Assembly (NCBI RefSeq): GCF_040712315.1
Contig: NC_134020.1
Span: 48,469,751 to 48,533,750, forward strand
Reading direction: 5' to 3'
Source of the DNA: Castanea sativa
Lineage: Eukaryota > Streptophyta > Magnoliopsida > Fagales > Fagaceae
DNA length: 64,000 nucleotides
Part shown: piece by piece, positions 34,771 to 46,435 of the stretch
Layout of the letters: each line of letters starts with the position of its first letter
Numbering within the stretch: position 1 is the stretch's first letter
Made by a program: the position numbers and the translations under genes
The notes under the pieces: generated by a model
Databases searched by the model: none
Seen by the model: the letters and a program-made list of their open reading frames with translations, nothing else
Told to the model about the DNA's origin: nothing

Positions 34771-34888
34771 AGTACTATCAGCTTTGTCAAATTGTTCTAC
34801 GCGGTGGCACTAGTATTTATTTAAGCTGCGCATCATCAAGTTCATACAAAGGAAAAGCCTACCTTAATATATTAGCCTTCTCGAGATC

Positions 34889-35482
34889 ATGAATGAGAGA
34901 ATTGAGAGCTTGAATCAGGTTGCTCTACAGGGAAATATTGATGACTTCTACAACTTGATCAAGAACGATGTAAAACTTTTGGAGCGCATTGATGAGCTCT
35001 CATTTGTTAATACTCCTTTACACAAATCTACATATGCTGGGCACATCCCCTTTTCCATTGAGATGATGAAATTAAAGCCCTCTTTTGTCAGCAAGCCAAA
35101 TCCAAATGGGCATTGCCCCATTCACCTTGCTCTAGGAAATGGGCATACAGAGATGGTGTGTCAGCTTCTACAACACAATGCGGACCTTGTTCATGTCAAA
35201 GGAATGGAGTGTATGACACCACGGCATTATGCAGCAAAAACAAATGATCACCTTACTTTATTAGAAATTTTTTTATCAATCTGTCCTGATTCTATTACAG
35301 ATGTGACAAAACGAAATGAGGCTACTCTTCATATAGCCCTCAAGTACAACAAGTTGGAGGCTTTTAAATTCTTGGTGGGATGGCTCCTAAGGAAGTGGCC
35401 TTCTTGGAGGGAAATCCTGAAGCTAAAGGATGTGGAAGGCAATACTATATTGCACATTGTAGTATCCAAAAATCAAACCCAG
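34889..35482 (+). pseudogene. Ankyrin/PGG gene copy C (BDA1-like), exon 1
   Basis: The only undamaged exon 1: 198 codons from MNERIESLNQVALQGNIDDF to VSKNQTQ, with four ankyrin repeats in the same order as in A and B. The donor is GCAAGC after CAG. ATG 34889 is favoured because the equivalent ATG begins all three copies. It is marked as a pseudogene because exon 2 is broken by a Helitron. Confidence 0.85.
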
Positions 35483-35993
35483 GCAAGCTCTCTCTCTTTT
35501 CCTTAGTTAGTTATGATTTTTAATTCCAAATTAACATCTACTTCTAAAAATAAAATAAAAAAGAACCAAAAAACATCTACTTAGGTTGAGTTTGTACGTA
35601 TAAGTTGTTGGAAAATTGTGTTTTATTGAGTTAAAAATGAGCGTTTGTAAAAAAAAAAAAAAAAAAAACTATGAAGAGTTGTGGTTGTAAAACAGAGTTT
35701 TGGGTTTTAAAAATTCTATTTTAATCCTCCAAAACGCCTAATCAAACAGACCCTTAGTATTAAAAAACTATGAATAATATTAAAGTACAAAATAACAGTT
35801 TCTTAATATATTTTAACTCAATTTTTCGCCAAGAATCTTGTAGTTCAATTGTTAGAAAGCATCTTATGGTGTTTTTAACTGAGACATTCAATGTTGAAAT
35901 TCCCTTTCTCCCAACCATCGAAGAAAAAATATATATATAACAACAAAACCTCAATATTCTATTACGCTAAAATACATAGTAATTTCCCTCTTA

Positions 35994-36980
35994 AAGTCCA
36001 TTTAGGAATATTTTATTTAGCTGAAACTGAAAACTTTTTATTGAAAGTAAGGATGACAATTTTGCCTTACCCCACTTGACCTGCCCCTCCTTGCTTCACC
36101 CCAGACAGGTTTTTCCCGCCCCACAAAGGTAGTGGGGTGGGGATGGGGCGAGATTTTAGTCCCACACCACGGGGTGGGACAAGGATAGGTTTCGACTTTT
36201 TAGACCCAACCCATTCTACCCCGCCCCATCCCAGACCGCTCCACATTGATAAGGGTTAAATTGTAAATTTTTTATACCCTAAAACCTTACTATTTAAACA
36301 AACATATCATCAATTTATTTTATTCTACTCAACAAGACTTTCTACGTCTTTTTTTTTTCTCTAGCAAGGTTAGAAATAAGGTACCAATTTTAACATTTTC
36401 TTTTGTCTTTCCTATAAACAAATTTAAATACTATTGAATCATTGAATTTGTATTATCATATTTTTGTTTTTGTTGTGATATTGTCTTGTTAAACACTTTA
36501 ATAATATTATTCAATTTTTGCTAAAAAGTAGTTTGATTTGATGAGATAAATTTATTTATAATTTCAAGTATATTTTTATTAATGAAACAGATTTTATTAA
36601 AAACAATTGTAATAGTTATGGGCAAATTAACAAGAAGTAGAGTTTTACGGGGCGGGCCAAGGCTTCACAGAGCCCCAAGGGGCAGGGATGGGGTAAGAAA
36701 ATTTTCTCCATCATGCGGGGTGGGGCAGGGTGGGGATAGAGTAAGACAAAACTATGTGGAGTGGGGGCGAAGACCCCATCCTTCGAACCCACCCCGCCCC
36801 ATTGCCATCCCTAGCTAAAAGTACTGTAAATAAAGCTAAAAAGTAGCTGAAATAGTACAGTGAGACCTATGAATAATACCAAAAAGTACAATGGAACTCA
36901 TGAATAGTAACAAAAATAAGCTAAATAGTAAAATAAAAAAAATAAAAAAACTGACTTTTTAAGCCATGCCAAATGCACAC
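35994..36980. mobile_element. Tourist-like MITE in copy C intron
   Basis: Absent from copies A and B (CCCTCTTAATGTACAAGATC there). Flanked by TTA (or TTAA) at 35991 and 36981. Terminal sequences AAGTCCATTTAGG and the inverse of GTGTGCATTTGGC are imperfect inverted repeats, with subterminal AGCTGAAA/TTTCAGCT and AATAGTA repeats. A GC-rich element is nested inside at 36050-36815. Confidence 0.65.
36050..36815. mobile_element. Nested GC-rich hAT-like MITE
   Basis: Ends GGATGACAAT and the inverse of GGGATGGCAAT, surrounded by GGGGCGGGG-type tracts at both ends and an AT-rich centre. Candidate 8-bp duplications TGAAAGTA and TAAAAGTA differ at one base. It stands out as the most GC-rich stretch of the intron. 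Confidence 0.6.
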
Positions 36981-37519
36981 TTAATGTCCAAGATCAAAGA
37001 GACTGGAAAAAATAACCATCTTTCATTTTATTATGAAACCTATTTTGACGACATTTATGGTTGCAATACTCAAATATAGTAGATTGTTTTTCCATCATTC
37101 ACAAATCAAATAAAAATTATATTTATATTGTAGATGGTTTTTTCATCATGGCCTCCCCAGCTAGCTCCCTTGGTCTATGTATAATTCCGTCTCTAGGAAC
37201 ATATAAAAAAGTTATCTTATCTTTAGAGATTCATTGGCTTTGTAAATTAGAAGTAATAAAACATAATTTAAGAGAGAGGTCTTATGAATTTGGAATAAGA
37301 AAAGGGAAGACGGACGAACTTACTTAAACAAGATCTATTCTATGGTCCATACGGCTATGCCCTTGATCTCAAAGAAAAGGGATGGCGGTTGAGACTGTAG
37401 AGTAATATTTTACATAGCTGATGAGATTTGTGACAGTATTGTATCACTACATTATGCATGCAGGCTGTGTCTCACTTATTAGCTTGTGGTGGGATATTTG
37501 TATACATAAACTATAAGAA

Positions 37520-39567
37520 CTAGTCACTAACCCGTATGATGCACGGGAAAATTACTGAAAATGAAATCTAATGAATGCAAAACAATTATGCAAAATACCA
37601 TTTAAATTAAAAGACAAATATTAGTAAATGTCGTTATCCTTAACTATTTGTGTTACATCTAGAGTTTCATATCTAAACTATTGCAATACTACTTGTAGCA
37701 ACTGAAGCTCACAATATAAGTATATTTTACGAGGCCAAAACTTAGATTATCTCAAGCTCCCCTTAGCCTTACAAAGCCCCTAACAAAATTTCTTTTGTAT
37801 TGAATTTGATTTCAGAGGACTTATTCAAATTTATTTGAATTAAACCTCACAAATTAGAAAGAAAAAATAAATAACATTACAACATTGTAGCTGATTAATA
37901 TAGAAATAAACTACCAATTTAACATGATAAATCACTATTAGTAATTTAGAAAGCAAAAATTAACAAAATTAAAGTTGTTACCCATTTAACCTAAAACTTT
38001 TCATATTCTAAAGTTGTCAAACACCTATTGACAAATAACTATTAATATAAAAATATTCAATAATTACTTCAATACTGCAAGTTGTTCATACTGTAAAAAA
38101 TTTGAGAGAATAACACAGTAAGCATCTTAAACTCTTTCTTGCTTGGATCCTACGAACCGATATATATATAGCAATGGAGACAGAACATGCCATTAAAGAG
38201 ACAACCAATTACGATAGTGTTGGAGGCAAAGCAAAAGATTAAAAAAAAACTGAAGAAGCAAGCGATTTGGCTAGCATACTAGCTAGTTAATTTATATCAA
38301 AAGACATGAAAATCTTACAATCAAATAGAATCCGTAAGTAAATAAATACATGTGATACAATCAGATAAATAAAAGGTTTGTCAAGATGATCAAGTTTAGC
38401 AATGAAAAAGACGCAGCAGCTATTGATGAGGGTAATCTCTATCTTAAACTTGTGATAATGATGAAGATGCAACAACTACTAATTATGCAAATCTAGCATA
38501 ATCTTATTTTGATTCAACTACAACAAAAATGATGATAATTACCATAAAAATATTATATCAAAAAACAATCTTTTATGATATAGCCAAGAGTACAATCAAA
38601 GCTAGCTAATAGAAGGAATTTTAAATCGATTTCAATGATGAAGGAGGGATTCACTTAAATGAGGAGACCACGAAAAAAGGAGAAGTATCATGTTTTGAGT
38701 ATAATATTGAATTTTAAACTCTATAATTTAATTTGCTAACTACTAAAATACCTTAGGAAATTGAATTTCTGCAAGCACGAATTGCATCATTCAATTGAAT
38801 TTCTACATGCACGTATACTACTAAAACTCTATCATTCAATTTTCTAACTACTAAAACTCTATCACACAGATACTACTAAAACTCTATCACACATATTACA
38901 CAATATAAACCAATAATGTTACCGTCTCAAACATTAAAAAAAAAATATTTTTTTTTTAAAAATATTTTTTAAAAAAAACAAATCAATTTTAAACATAGAA
39001 ACAACCAATCATATATCAGTACAAATACCCAACCTAAATACATAAAAACTCATATATGACCCACAACACGAAAGTGGTAGTAACAAAAAATTTTAAAAAA
39101 AAAATCAGCAATAAAAAAGAACAACACTATTAATCTAATCCTTACATTGAACTATTATGCAAGCAGCCACAAGAATAGAGGTCAAGAGCAACTGGGATTT
39201 AGAGATACCTAAACTAAATCATCTAGCTTTTCAGTATTAATAAAGTGCAAGGAGAGGAAGAGATGAAGGAGTTAGAAAGCCAAAGTCTGGCGTTAGAAAG
39301 CTGAAGGGTTGCCGTTTGAGATTGTAACTGTGGAACACAAAGGGTTGCTGTTTAAAATTGTAACCATGAAACACAAAGGGTTGCTATCTAAAATTGTAAC
39401 CGTGAAACACAAAGGGTTGAGAATTATTTTCTTTTTATTAGTATTTTTAAATTTTAGAAAACTAATTTTAAATTGTAGGAAAATTCAGGAAAAAGAATGG
39501 CAATGACATAGCAGCTGGTTTGACTTAAATGTTACGTTTCAACTTTTAGTAATAATAATAATATAGA
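37520..39567 (-). mobile_element. Non-autonomous Helitron, 2,048 bp
   Basis: On the minus strand it starts TCTATATTATTATTATTACT and ends ..TTAGTGACTAG, with a CCCGT/ACGGG hairpin (37531-37547) 11 bases from the end. The host bases are A on the 5' side and T on the 3' side with no target duplication, all as expected for Helitrons. Copy A (ATAAGAATTTAGAGG) shows the precise empty site. Near its 5' end lie three ~37-bp repeats. No Rep/helicase frame, so it depends on a partner element. Confidence 0.92.
39308..39422. repeat. Three ~37-bp tandem repeats in the Helitron
   Basis: GTTGC(C/T)GTTTGAGATTGTAAC and ..GAACACAAAGG recur three times with few changes, ending at GGTTGAG. Close to the Helitron 5' end (read on minus). 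Confidence 0.8.
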
Positions 39568-40747
39568 TTTAGAGGGTAAAACAGCGTTGGACATCTTGCA
39601 AGAACAACCCCAAGAAGTAGAAAACAGCAAGATGAGGGCTATACTAGACCGCGCTGGTGCTTTAACAGCTTCATCTCTTCCTACTGTTACTTCTTCTTAT
39701 GCACATTACCTAATGCTGCCCAAAACTTATGAGAGAGTAATAATACTTATTGGGCGTCAACTGAAGGGAATGACAGACGAAAGGCGCAATGCGTTGCTGG
39801 TGGTTGCTGCACTGCTTGTAACAGTGAGCTATCAAGCGGCAATCACTCCTCCTGGGGTACTTTGGCAAGATGATCACTTCAAATACAATACCACAGATGT
39901 ACTCCGACGTAGCCCAGATGATCTGTTCAAATTGCATATCATAGCACCACATAGAGCAGGGTCAGCCACTGCTAGGAGAACAGACCCTTATGCGATATTC
40001 TTGATTTTTAATACTATTATATTTTTGTCCTCAACCGCAACAATGGCTTTCCTCGTTCCACCACACAGATTCGTTGGTGCGTTTTTAGTCGGAGTCTCTG
40101 TATACCTCTGTTTCGGCTATTTTAGTTCATTGATGATCATAACCCAGGCTCCAGACTGGTTAGTTAAATTGTTCTTATTTCAACACTTATTATCATCATG
40201 ATTATCAACAACAACAAAAAACCACTTATTATCATCATCATAGTAGGAGCCACTTTAATCATTGCACGTAAAGATTTAGGTTATTTGCTGAATCTTATCT
40301 GGAAGGAACTAAAAAAATATATATAGCCGAGCTTGGAGCTATTGATTCTAGAATGTGTCAGTTTGTATTTTTGTTTACTAATAAATTTCGAGAATAAAAT
40401 TTAGCTTGTATAGGCATGGTTGGAAGTACCCAACGCCATCTATGAATAAAATTTAGCTTGTATTGCAATAAAACAGTCTGATTGGATTATCATCGCCTTT
40501 TTTTTTGTTTTTTTTCTTTTTTCTTTTTTTTTTCTTTTTTTTTTTTTGAGTTTGCAATCAAATTCCTCATACTTTCTGTCACACACCTTAATGGCAAAAT
40601 CCACTTGCGTTCAAATTTTATCGTCTTTCAGCTAATATATAATTTTTTATAATCCCCATTATCCTGTCGTTAGGAGTTATTTGCTTCGTACATTTCACAA
40701 GTTAAGATGAATTTTGTCAAAACACAGGCCACAAATCTTCACAAAAA

Positions 40748-40904
40748 CCAATGAGTTTCAGTTAACTCAACTGATAATGTCTCTGATAGTTGAATAAAAA
40801 ATTTGGAATTCAATCCCCACCTACACTAAAAATTGATTGATATCTTGGTTTGATGATAAAGAACATCAGAAACAGACACCATAGATTGAAACTCTCTAAA
40901 AAAC
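40748..40904 (+). mobile_element. tRNA-derived SINE, second family
   Basis: 157 bp with a box A-like TTAACTCAACTGATAAT and a diverged box B-like region (GAATTCAATCCCC). Flanked by ATCTTCACAAAAA (40735) and ATCTTCAGAAAAA (40905). Copy A lacks it. A sister copy lies at about 51469-51625 with a better box B (GGGGTTCAATGCTGC). Confidence 0.8.
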
Positions 40905-41510
40905 ATCTTCAGAAAAATTACTAATAATTTCGGTCTACCAATTAAGTCCATTCAAATTCAACGTACAAACATTCTCAAAAAAAAAAAAAAAATTCAAGGT
41001 ACAATTGCCCATTATATGAACACCCATGGATGAAATATTAAATAATTTTAGTTCTAGGTGCAGGGTGTGACGACCTCCACCTTAAATGTATACTCTAAAA
41101 AGAAAGCAAGATTTGGTTGGTTATCACAGTGGGTTTTGAGTAACCTTAATCAGACCAACTGGGTTTTGGCTAGGGGCTTACACGTTACAGCTGGGTGGCA
41201 CATTCTTGCTTTCCCTCATCACGGTTTGATCCCATCAAAAGAGTCAATTACATACTCTACCAACCAGTATTTTTCATACCGGTACTTAATTAGGCTAGTA
41301 AAAAACACTTCAATTTCATGTTTTTTTTTTTTTTATGAATTCGATTTCATGTTAGTTTAAAATACTAGCATTAATCGGAGAAATATCAAATTTCAGCCAA
41401 AAAATGCTATATAGAAATCATGTCGGAGAAAATGCTATTCTGGAGTCATATCGGAGAAAATATCAAATTTCAGAAAAAAATATAAATTAATCAAAAAAAT
41501 AATTTAGACT

Positions 41511-41735
41511 AAAATAAAAATTGCACTCTCTAAGTCTAACTAAAATTCATTTCAGTCCTCTAATTTACTTTCGTTCGATTGTGTCCTCTAAGTTTCAAAC
41601 TTAATAGCATTTTTTAATGAAATTGGATAGAATGCCTAAATTGAATAAATTTAAAACTTACAAGACTCAATTAAATGAAAATAAAATTAGATAACTAGAA
41701 TGAATTTCAGTCAAACTTATAAAGTGCAATTTGCA
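41511..41735. repeat. Foldback MITE, orthologous to 10494-10722
   Basis: Same inverted halves as in the flank of copy A (GTGTCCTCTAAGTTTCAAAC against AATTTAAAACTTACAAGACT). It predates the A/C duplication. Confidence 0.6.
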
Positions 41736-41755
41736 TTTTAACCAAAAAATAATTA

Positions 41756-42874
41756 GGGGCGGCAAAATTGGACACGACCCGCAAACCCGACACGACACGA
41801 AATGAGTAGGTTATAGGTTAAGGTTTAATGGGTTTGTGTCATATTCGGGTTGGCACGACACACTCATTTAATAAACGGGTTGGGTTAGTGTTCAACAAAT
41901 GAAACCCGTTTGACCTGTTAAATTAAATGACATTTTACCAATATACCCTTCAAACCCTAAGTATATAAACTTATTAGTTATTGTGGTTTATTTTCTTTAA
42001 CATATTGTGATTGATTATTTGTGATATTAAGATATAATTTAGTTTTGAATGATTATTTGTGATGAAGCTCAAAGATGACCTCGTCAGTATGCTCCTCGTC
42101 GTTATCGATGGACAGTCCGCGATGCCCGTTTAAAAGACAAGAAACGAAAAGAGAGATCACCAGCGTGGTGCCAGTTATGGACACTCCGATGCCTAAGTCA
42201 GATTATTGCTCTCAGTTGATAGTATAGTTGCAATATGTTCTATTTTTCGTGAGGCAGACTTACCTGGGTTGGCTAGCCTTTTATAGTTTGCTTTCTAGAG
42301 AATCCTTTTTGCCTGTTAATGCTCTTCCAGGCGTTTTCACCTGAATGAATATCAGCATTTAATGGCAGTGATGATTCTCTTTAAAGCGTAATGTCTGACG
42401 GTTGGCTCATCAAAGCTTCTATAACTAATACGGCGCATTTACTGGTTGTCAGCAGGCCTGATGGAGTTAACTTCTGGCTTTAATACTCATAGGCTCGTCT
42501 ATTCATATGGACGGCCTTTCATTATTTGCTCGTGCGAGTCATCCCGACTTAGATGCGGTTTATGGTCATCCTTAAACTGGACGACCGTTCTACTGATACT
42601 CGTCAATTTGTAATGCATCCAGTTACTCTCTTTTTTCAAAATTTTATATTAAAAATATTTATATGTTTGTTTTTTCATTTTTTTTTTTTTTCATTATGAT
42701 AAAATCTGATAAACAGACGGACACAACTGACCTATTTAATAAATGGATCATGTTAGGGTTGGGAATCTTGACCCATTTAATAAACATATCAGATTAATAT
42801 TGACCTATATAGTCAAATGCTCATGAGTTGACACAACACAAATCTGACATGCGAACACAAATAGTCAACCCCTA
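41756..42874. mobile_element. hAT-like non-autonomous element with nested solo LTR
   Basis: Left end AGGGGCGGCAAAATTGG and right end TAGTCAACCCCT are inverted at their tips. Both ends are full of CACGAC/ACCCG-type repeats typical of such MITEs. It is absent from copy A, where CAATTTGCAACAAATAGC is continuous. A clean target duplication was not found. A gypsy solo LTR splits it at 42063-42617. Confidence 0.55.
42063..42617 (-). mobile_element. Solo LTR related to the left gypsy element
   Basis: 555 bp from TGAAGCTCAAAG to TTGTAATGCA. It has AGATCACCAGCGTGGTGCCA and CACTCCGATGCC where the LTR at 1686-2193 has CACCGGTGTGGTGCC and CACCTCCGATGCC. A minus-strand CTATAAAAGG TATA box is present at about 42281. 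No matching target duplication, so the edges are approximate. Confidence 0.6.
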
Positions 42875-43237
42875 AGAATAACAAATAGCTCACATCATCA
42901 CGCGGTCACTTTTTTCTGATATTAACCGCTCTCTTCTAATTTTGTTGTCCAAAACATCCTCATGTCTGTTTCTTTTTTATTTTGCTAAGTGTGCCCCTGC
43001 ATGACAAATTGACAATCGGCCCCTACACCCACGTGTTCAATTCAGTGCACAATTGAAAAGCAACTTGTTTATTATTATTAATGAGCTAATATGTTAGATA
43101 GAAATTAGCATATTATGTGATATATGTGCTAATAAATTTTAAATATTTTTACCAAATTATATGAATTTTAACCATTAAACACACACATGTATAAGACATA
43201 AATAGAAATACACAAATAGTTGTATTTTTTTATTATA

Positions 43238-45019
43238 GGCGAAAATGCACTTTTAGTCCCTACATTTTGGGCCAATTCTCGATTTGGTCCCTAAATTGAT
43301 TTCACTCCTAAATCAGTCCCTGATTTCAAAACATCGTTTTTATTTTGGTCCCTGCCAATTAAAAATCAAACGTGGCATACAGAATGCACTGTTTACTGAC
43401 ATAGCTAATAAAAAAATTATATTTAGCATTTTTTTAAATGCCACATCAACATTTAAATTGATGAAAAAAGCCAACGCAGAAATTTTGTTTTTAAAAAAAG
43501 TAAATTAAATTTTTTAAAAAAACATTAAATCTAATTTAAACTAAAATCATTTCTAAAAAAAATAAAAAAAAAATCATTATCTCTTTAATTCTTTTTGTTT
43601 TTGTTTTTATTTTTCTTTAACATCATCAACTTTAAAAAAATCCCTACACTCAAAGACTAATCTCAAATTCTCTCACTCTCTTCACGCTCCATGGATAGAT
43701 CTCTCTCTAACTCACCCTCTTTCTTTTCCTCTCTTACTGGTGGTGGTGGTGGAGTCATCCCACGATGAGGAGCTGGAGGAGTCGCGGTGGACGGATCGAG
43801 TTGGCGTAGACGGACTAGACCTCAATCTGCGTTAGAGGGAGCTGATTTGGTTGGAGGTTGGGGGAAGAGAGAGATCGTAGATCTGGGTTTACCTCAGTCT
43901 GCGTGGCCTTCGTCACAAGCACAAAAGCAGCAAAAATATGTCTCAAATCATAATGGTTCAAGTATGAGAGCTGGCGTTTTGCTTACCATATGAAAATATT
44001 TAAAGCTCTCTTTCTTAGATCAAAATCTCCCTCTCTCTCTTTCATCTTTCTAAAGCTCTAAAACTCTAAAGTCTCTCTCTTAAATCGTAGATCTGGGAAA
44101 ATCTCTAAAGCTCTCTCTCGGATCAATAGTTGTGAAGTGGTGGTTGGTCCGGTGGTGGGTGAGGGTGGATTGTTGGATGGGTTTGTTGTTGACGTGGGTT
44201 GAAGTGGCTTGATGGACTGATCGGTGACAATGGTGGTGATTGGTGGTCTGATATGTTCATGTGGGTTTCAGATTGCAAGATTAGTTGGTTGGTTGGTTAG
44301 ATCAATGACCATTGGTTGGGTCTGTTGAATGCAAAGCACAACAATGTGGGTTGGGGTTGGGTTTTGGGTTATAGCTATGTTTATTTTAAATTTCTGGGTT
44401 TTTTGTTCATGTGGATTTGATGATTTTTCTGGGTTTATGGGTTTGATTTGTTGGAGGTTTCGGTGGAAGATAGGGGATTTGAAAGAATTTTTGCATGTTT
44501 ATTTGCTAAAAAAATGTAATAAAAGAAAAGAAAAGAAAATATTGATTATTTAATTTTCTGGGCAACCTTCATGTTCTTTCCCAAAGAACATGAAGAACAT
44601 GTTACTTTGTTCTTCCGAAAATAATGAAAAGAAAATAAGAAAATAATTTAATACTCTTTTTAATTAGATTGTATTTTATTTTATTTTTTGTTTCTTTTTT
44701 TTTATATTTTTTACAATTAAAATTAAATTTGAGAAATTAAATTTTTTTTGCTTTTATTTTCAATTAATTTATATACTGATGTGGCATTTTAAAATATTTT
44801 TTTAATGACCACATCAGCTCTATAATTAACCACGTCAACATCTAACACGCCAACAATACGCTCCACTTGCCACATTTGATTTTTCTGTTACTGAGTTGAT
44901 GGCAGGGATCAAAATAAAAACAATTTTCTGAAATCAGGGACTAACCTAGGAGTGAAATCAATTTAGGGACCAAATCGAGAATCGGCTCAAAATGTAGGGA
45001 CCAAAAGTGCATTTTCGCC
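43238..45019. mobile_element. Mutator-like element (MULE), 1,782 bp
   Basis: Long terminal inverted repeats (about 90 bp or more) begin GGCGAAAATGCACTTTT at both ends. Perfect 9-bp duplication TTTATTATA at 43229-43237 and 45020-45028. Copy A shows the empty site at about 11101-11113. The interior includes a GGT/GGAG-rich stretch (43740-43930) and CTCTCT tracts, possibly captured DNA, but I recognise no gene. Confidence 0.92.
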
Positions 45020-46107
45020 TTTATTATAATATATAAAGTTGGCTATTAAAGTGGAATTGGTGTAGTAACTTACGGTAGTAGATTGTCATACTTTATTTTA
45101 TTGTTTTGGGTGATAGTGCATGGTGCCTTTTAAAATGGAATTGGTTTGAAACTTTGAATGGTTAGTTGCTAAAATTTCATAAAATCAGTTCATTGCAGTG
45201 TGAATTGTAGTGTTGAGCTGTCTACATAGTATGTATTTTGTTTGTATTTGCCTCTTTTTGTTCGTTCAATTATTTGTTTATATGTTGATAATACAAATAT
45301 AATAATCGGTAATTTTCAAGATTTAAAAGAAGATCATGTTCTCTTTAATATATAAATTGCATTGTAATGTATTAAGAAACAATTATTTTGTGCTTGTTTA
45401 TTTGTTAATAGTTTTTTAATACTAAATATAATTTGGATTTTACTTCGTTCTCCCTTAATCAAACATCTAGCTTCGTCCTTGAATCTAAAATGTCTAAAAC
45501 ACACCAAAATGACTCGAAATTATTCCCAAGGTGGGACATGGGTGTTATTGTTCTGGTTTGTATACCGGTACAAGATTTTTCAATCATTCTAGCCATAATA
45601 GAAATGTAATATAATAGCTATTTTTATAGTTCAACTCTTGTCTAACCTCAGTCTCTGTTAGGGTACTTTTTTTCTTACACCTAATTTTATTTAAGTACTA
45701 CCTATTTATTTTCAAATACCACTAATAAGTTATTGGGTTTTCCCAAATATTTTTTGCTCTATTATTATGTTAATTACAAATATTTCATATCTCATTATCT
45801 AAATTGGGTCCTGATATAAACTATTACAAAAAGCCCAAAAAACTCATATTTTATCCAATTTTATTATCATTATTTAGCTAAGCCCAAAACCGGCCCTATG
45901 AGCCCTATTCTATTTAAAACCCAAGAATACTTATGCTTGGAAATATTTGAAAAGCCCATGATTCAAGTCCATGGAAAAACAATTTTATCAATGGAATTCA
46001 AATCCATAATCAAAGCCCATGATTTAAACTCATGGCAATTTTATCAATGGAATTCAAATTCATAATCAAAGCCCATGATTTAAACCCATGGCAATTTATT
46101 TATCCAA

Positions 46108-46435
46108 AACCCAATTCACATTGGCAATATCAAAGCCCAATTCTTATTGGCACTATCAAAGCTCAATTTTCATTGACAACATCAAAGCCCAATTCTCATT
46201 GGCGTAATCAAAACCCAGTTCTCACTGGCAATATTTAAAGCCCAATTTTCATTGACAACATCAAAGTCCAATTCTCATTGGCAATATCAAAGAAGTCCAA
46301 TTCTCATTGGCAACATCAAAAGCCCAATTCTCATTGGCAATATCAAACCCCAGTTCTCGCTTGCAATATTTAAAGCCCAATTCTCATTGGCAATATCAAA
46401 AGCCCAACTTACGTTGGCACTATTAAAAGCCCAAG
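46108..46435. repeat. Minisatellite, ~27-bp unit, about 12 copies
   Basis: The unit is approximately AAAGCCCAATTCTCATTGGC plus AATATC. Each unit carries an inverted pair CCAAT..ATTGG around TCTC, so single units can fold and present CCAAT boxes on both strands. Units vary by point changes and small indels. Located in the solo LTR. Confidence 0.9.

Larger units (their letters stand above)
37464..40325 (+). pseudogene. Ankyrin/PGG gene copy C, exon 2, split by a Helitron
   Basis: 37464-37519 encodes AVSHLLACGGIFVYINYK plus two bases; the frame resumes at 39568 (NLEGKTALDILQEQPQ). The intervening Helitron brings an immediate TAG. The rest carries the PGG region with PPGV instead of PPGG and the membrane helices. 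A frame change near 40180 gives a stop at 40199-40201; the alternative frame stays open to about 40326 and matches the C-terminus style of copy B. Confidence 0.87.
40326..45505 (+). other. 3' flank of copy C, interrupted by several elements
   Basis: Host sequence aligning with 9561-11757, separated by a SINE (40748-40904), a hAT-like element (41756-42874) and a MULE (43238-45019). Poly-T around 40499-40545. No gene recognised. Confidence 0.65.

Noticed and set aside
41058..41360. 100-codon plus-strand frame in copy C flank
   Set aside because: The homologous DNA in copy A (10107 onward) carries an in-frame TAG and does not keep the frame, and no domain is recognised.
43787..44553. Small frames inside the MULE at 43238
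   Set aside because: Short, low complexity, no recognised motif; reported only as possible cargo.
46108..46435. Regular repeats as a possible CRISPR array
   Set aside because: Units are contiguous and diverged with no unique spacers, in a plant retroelement LTR; it is a minisatellite.
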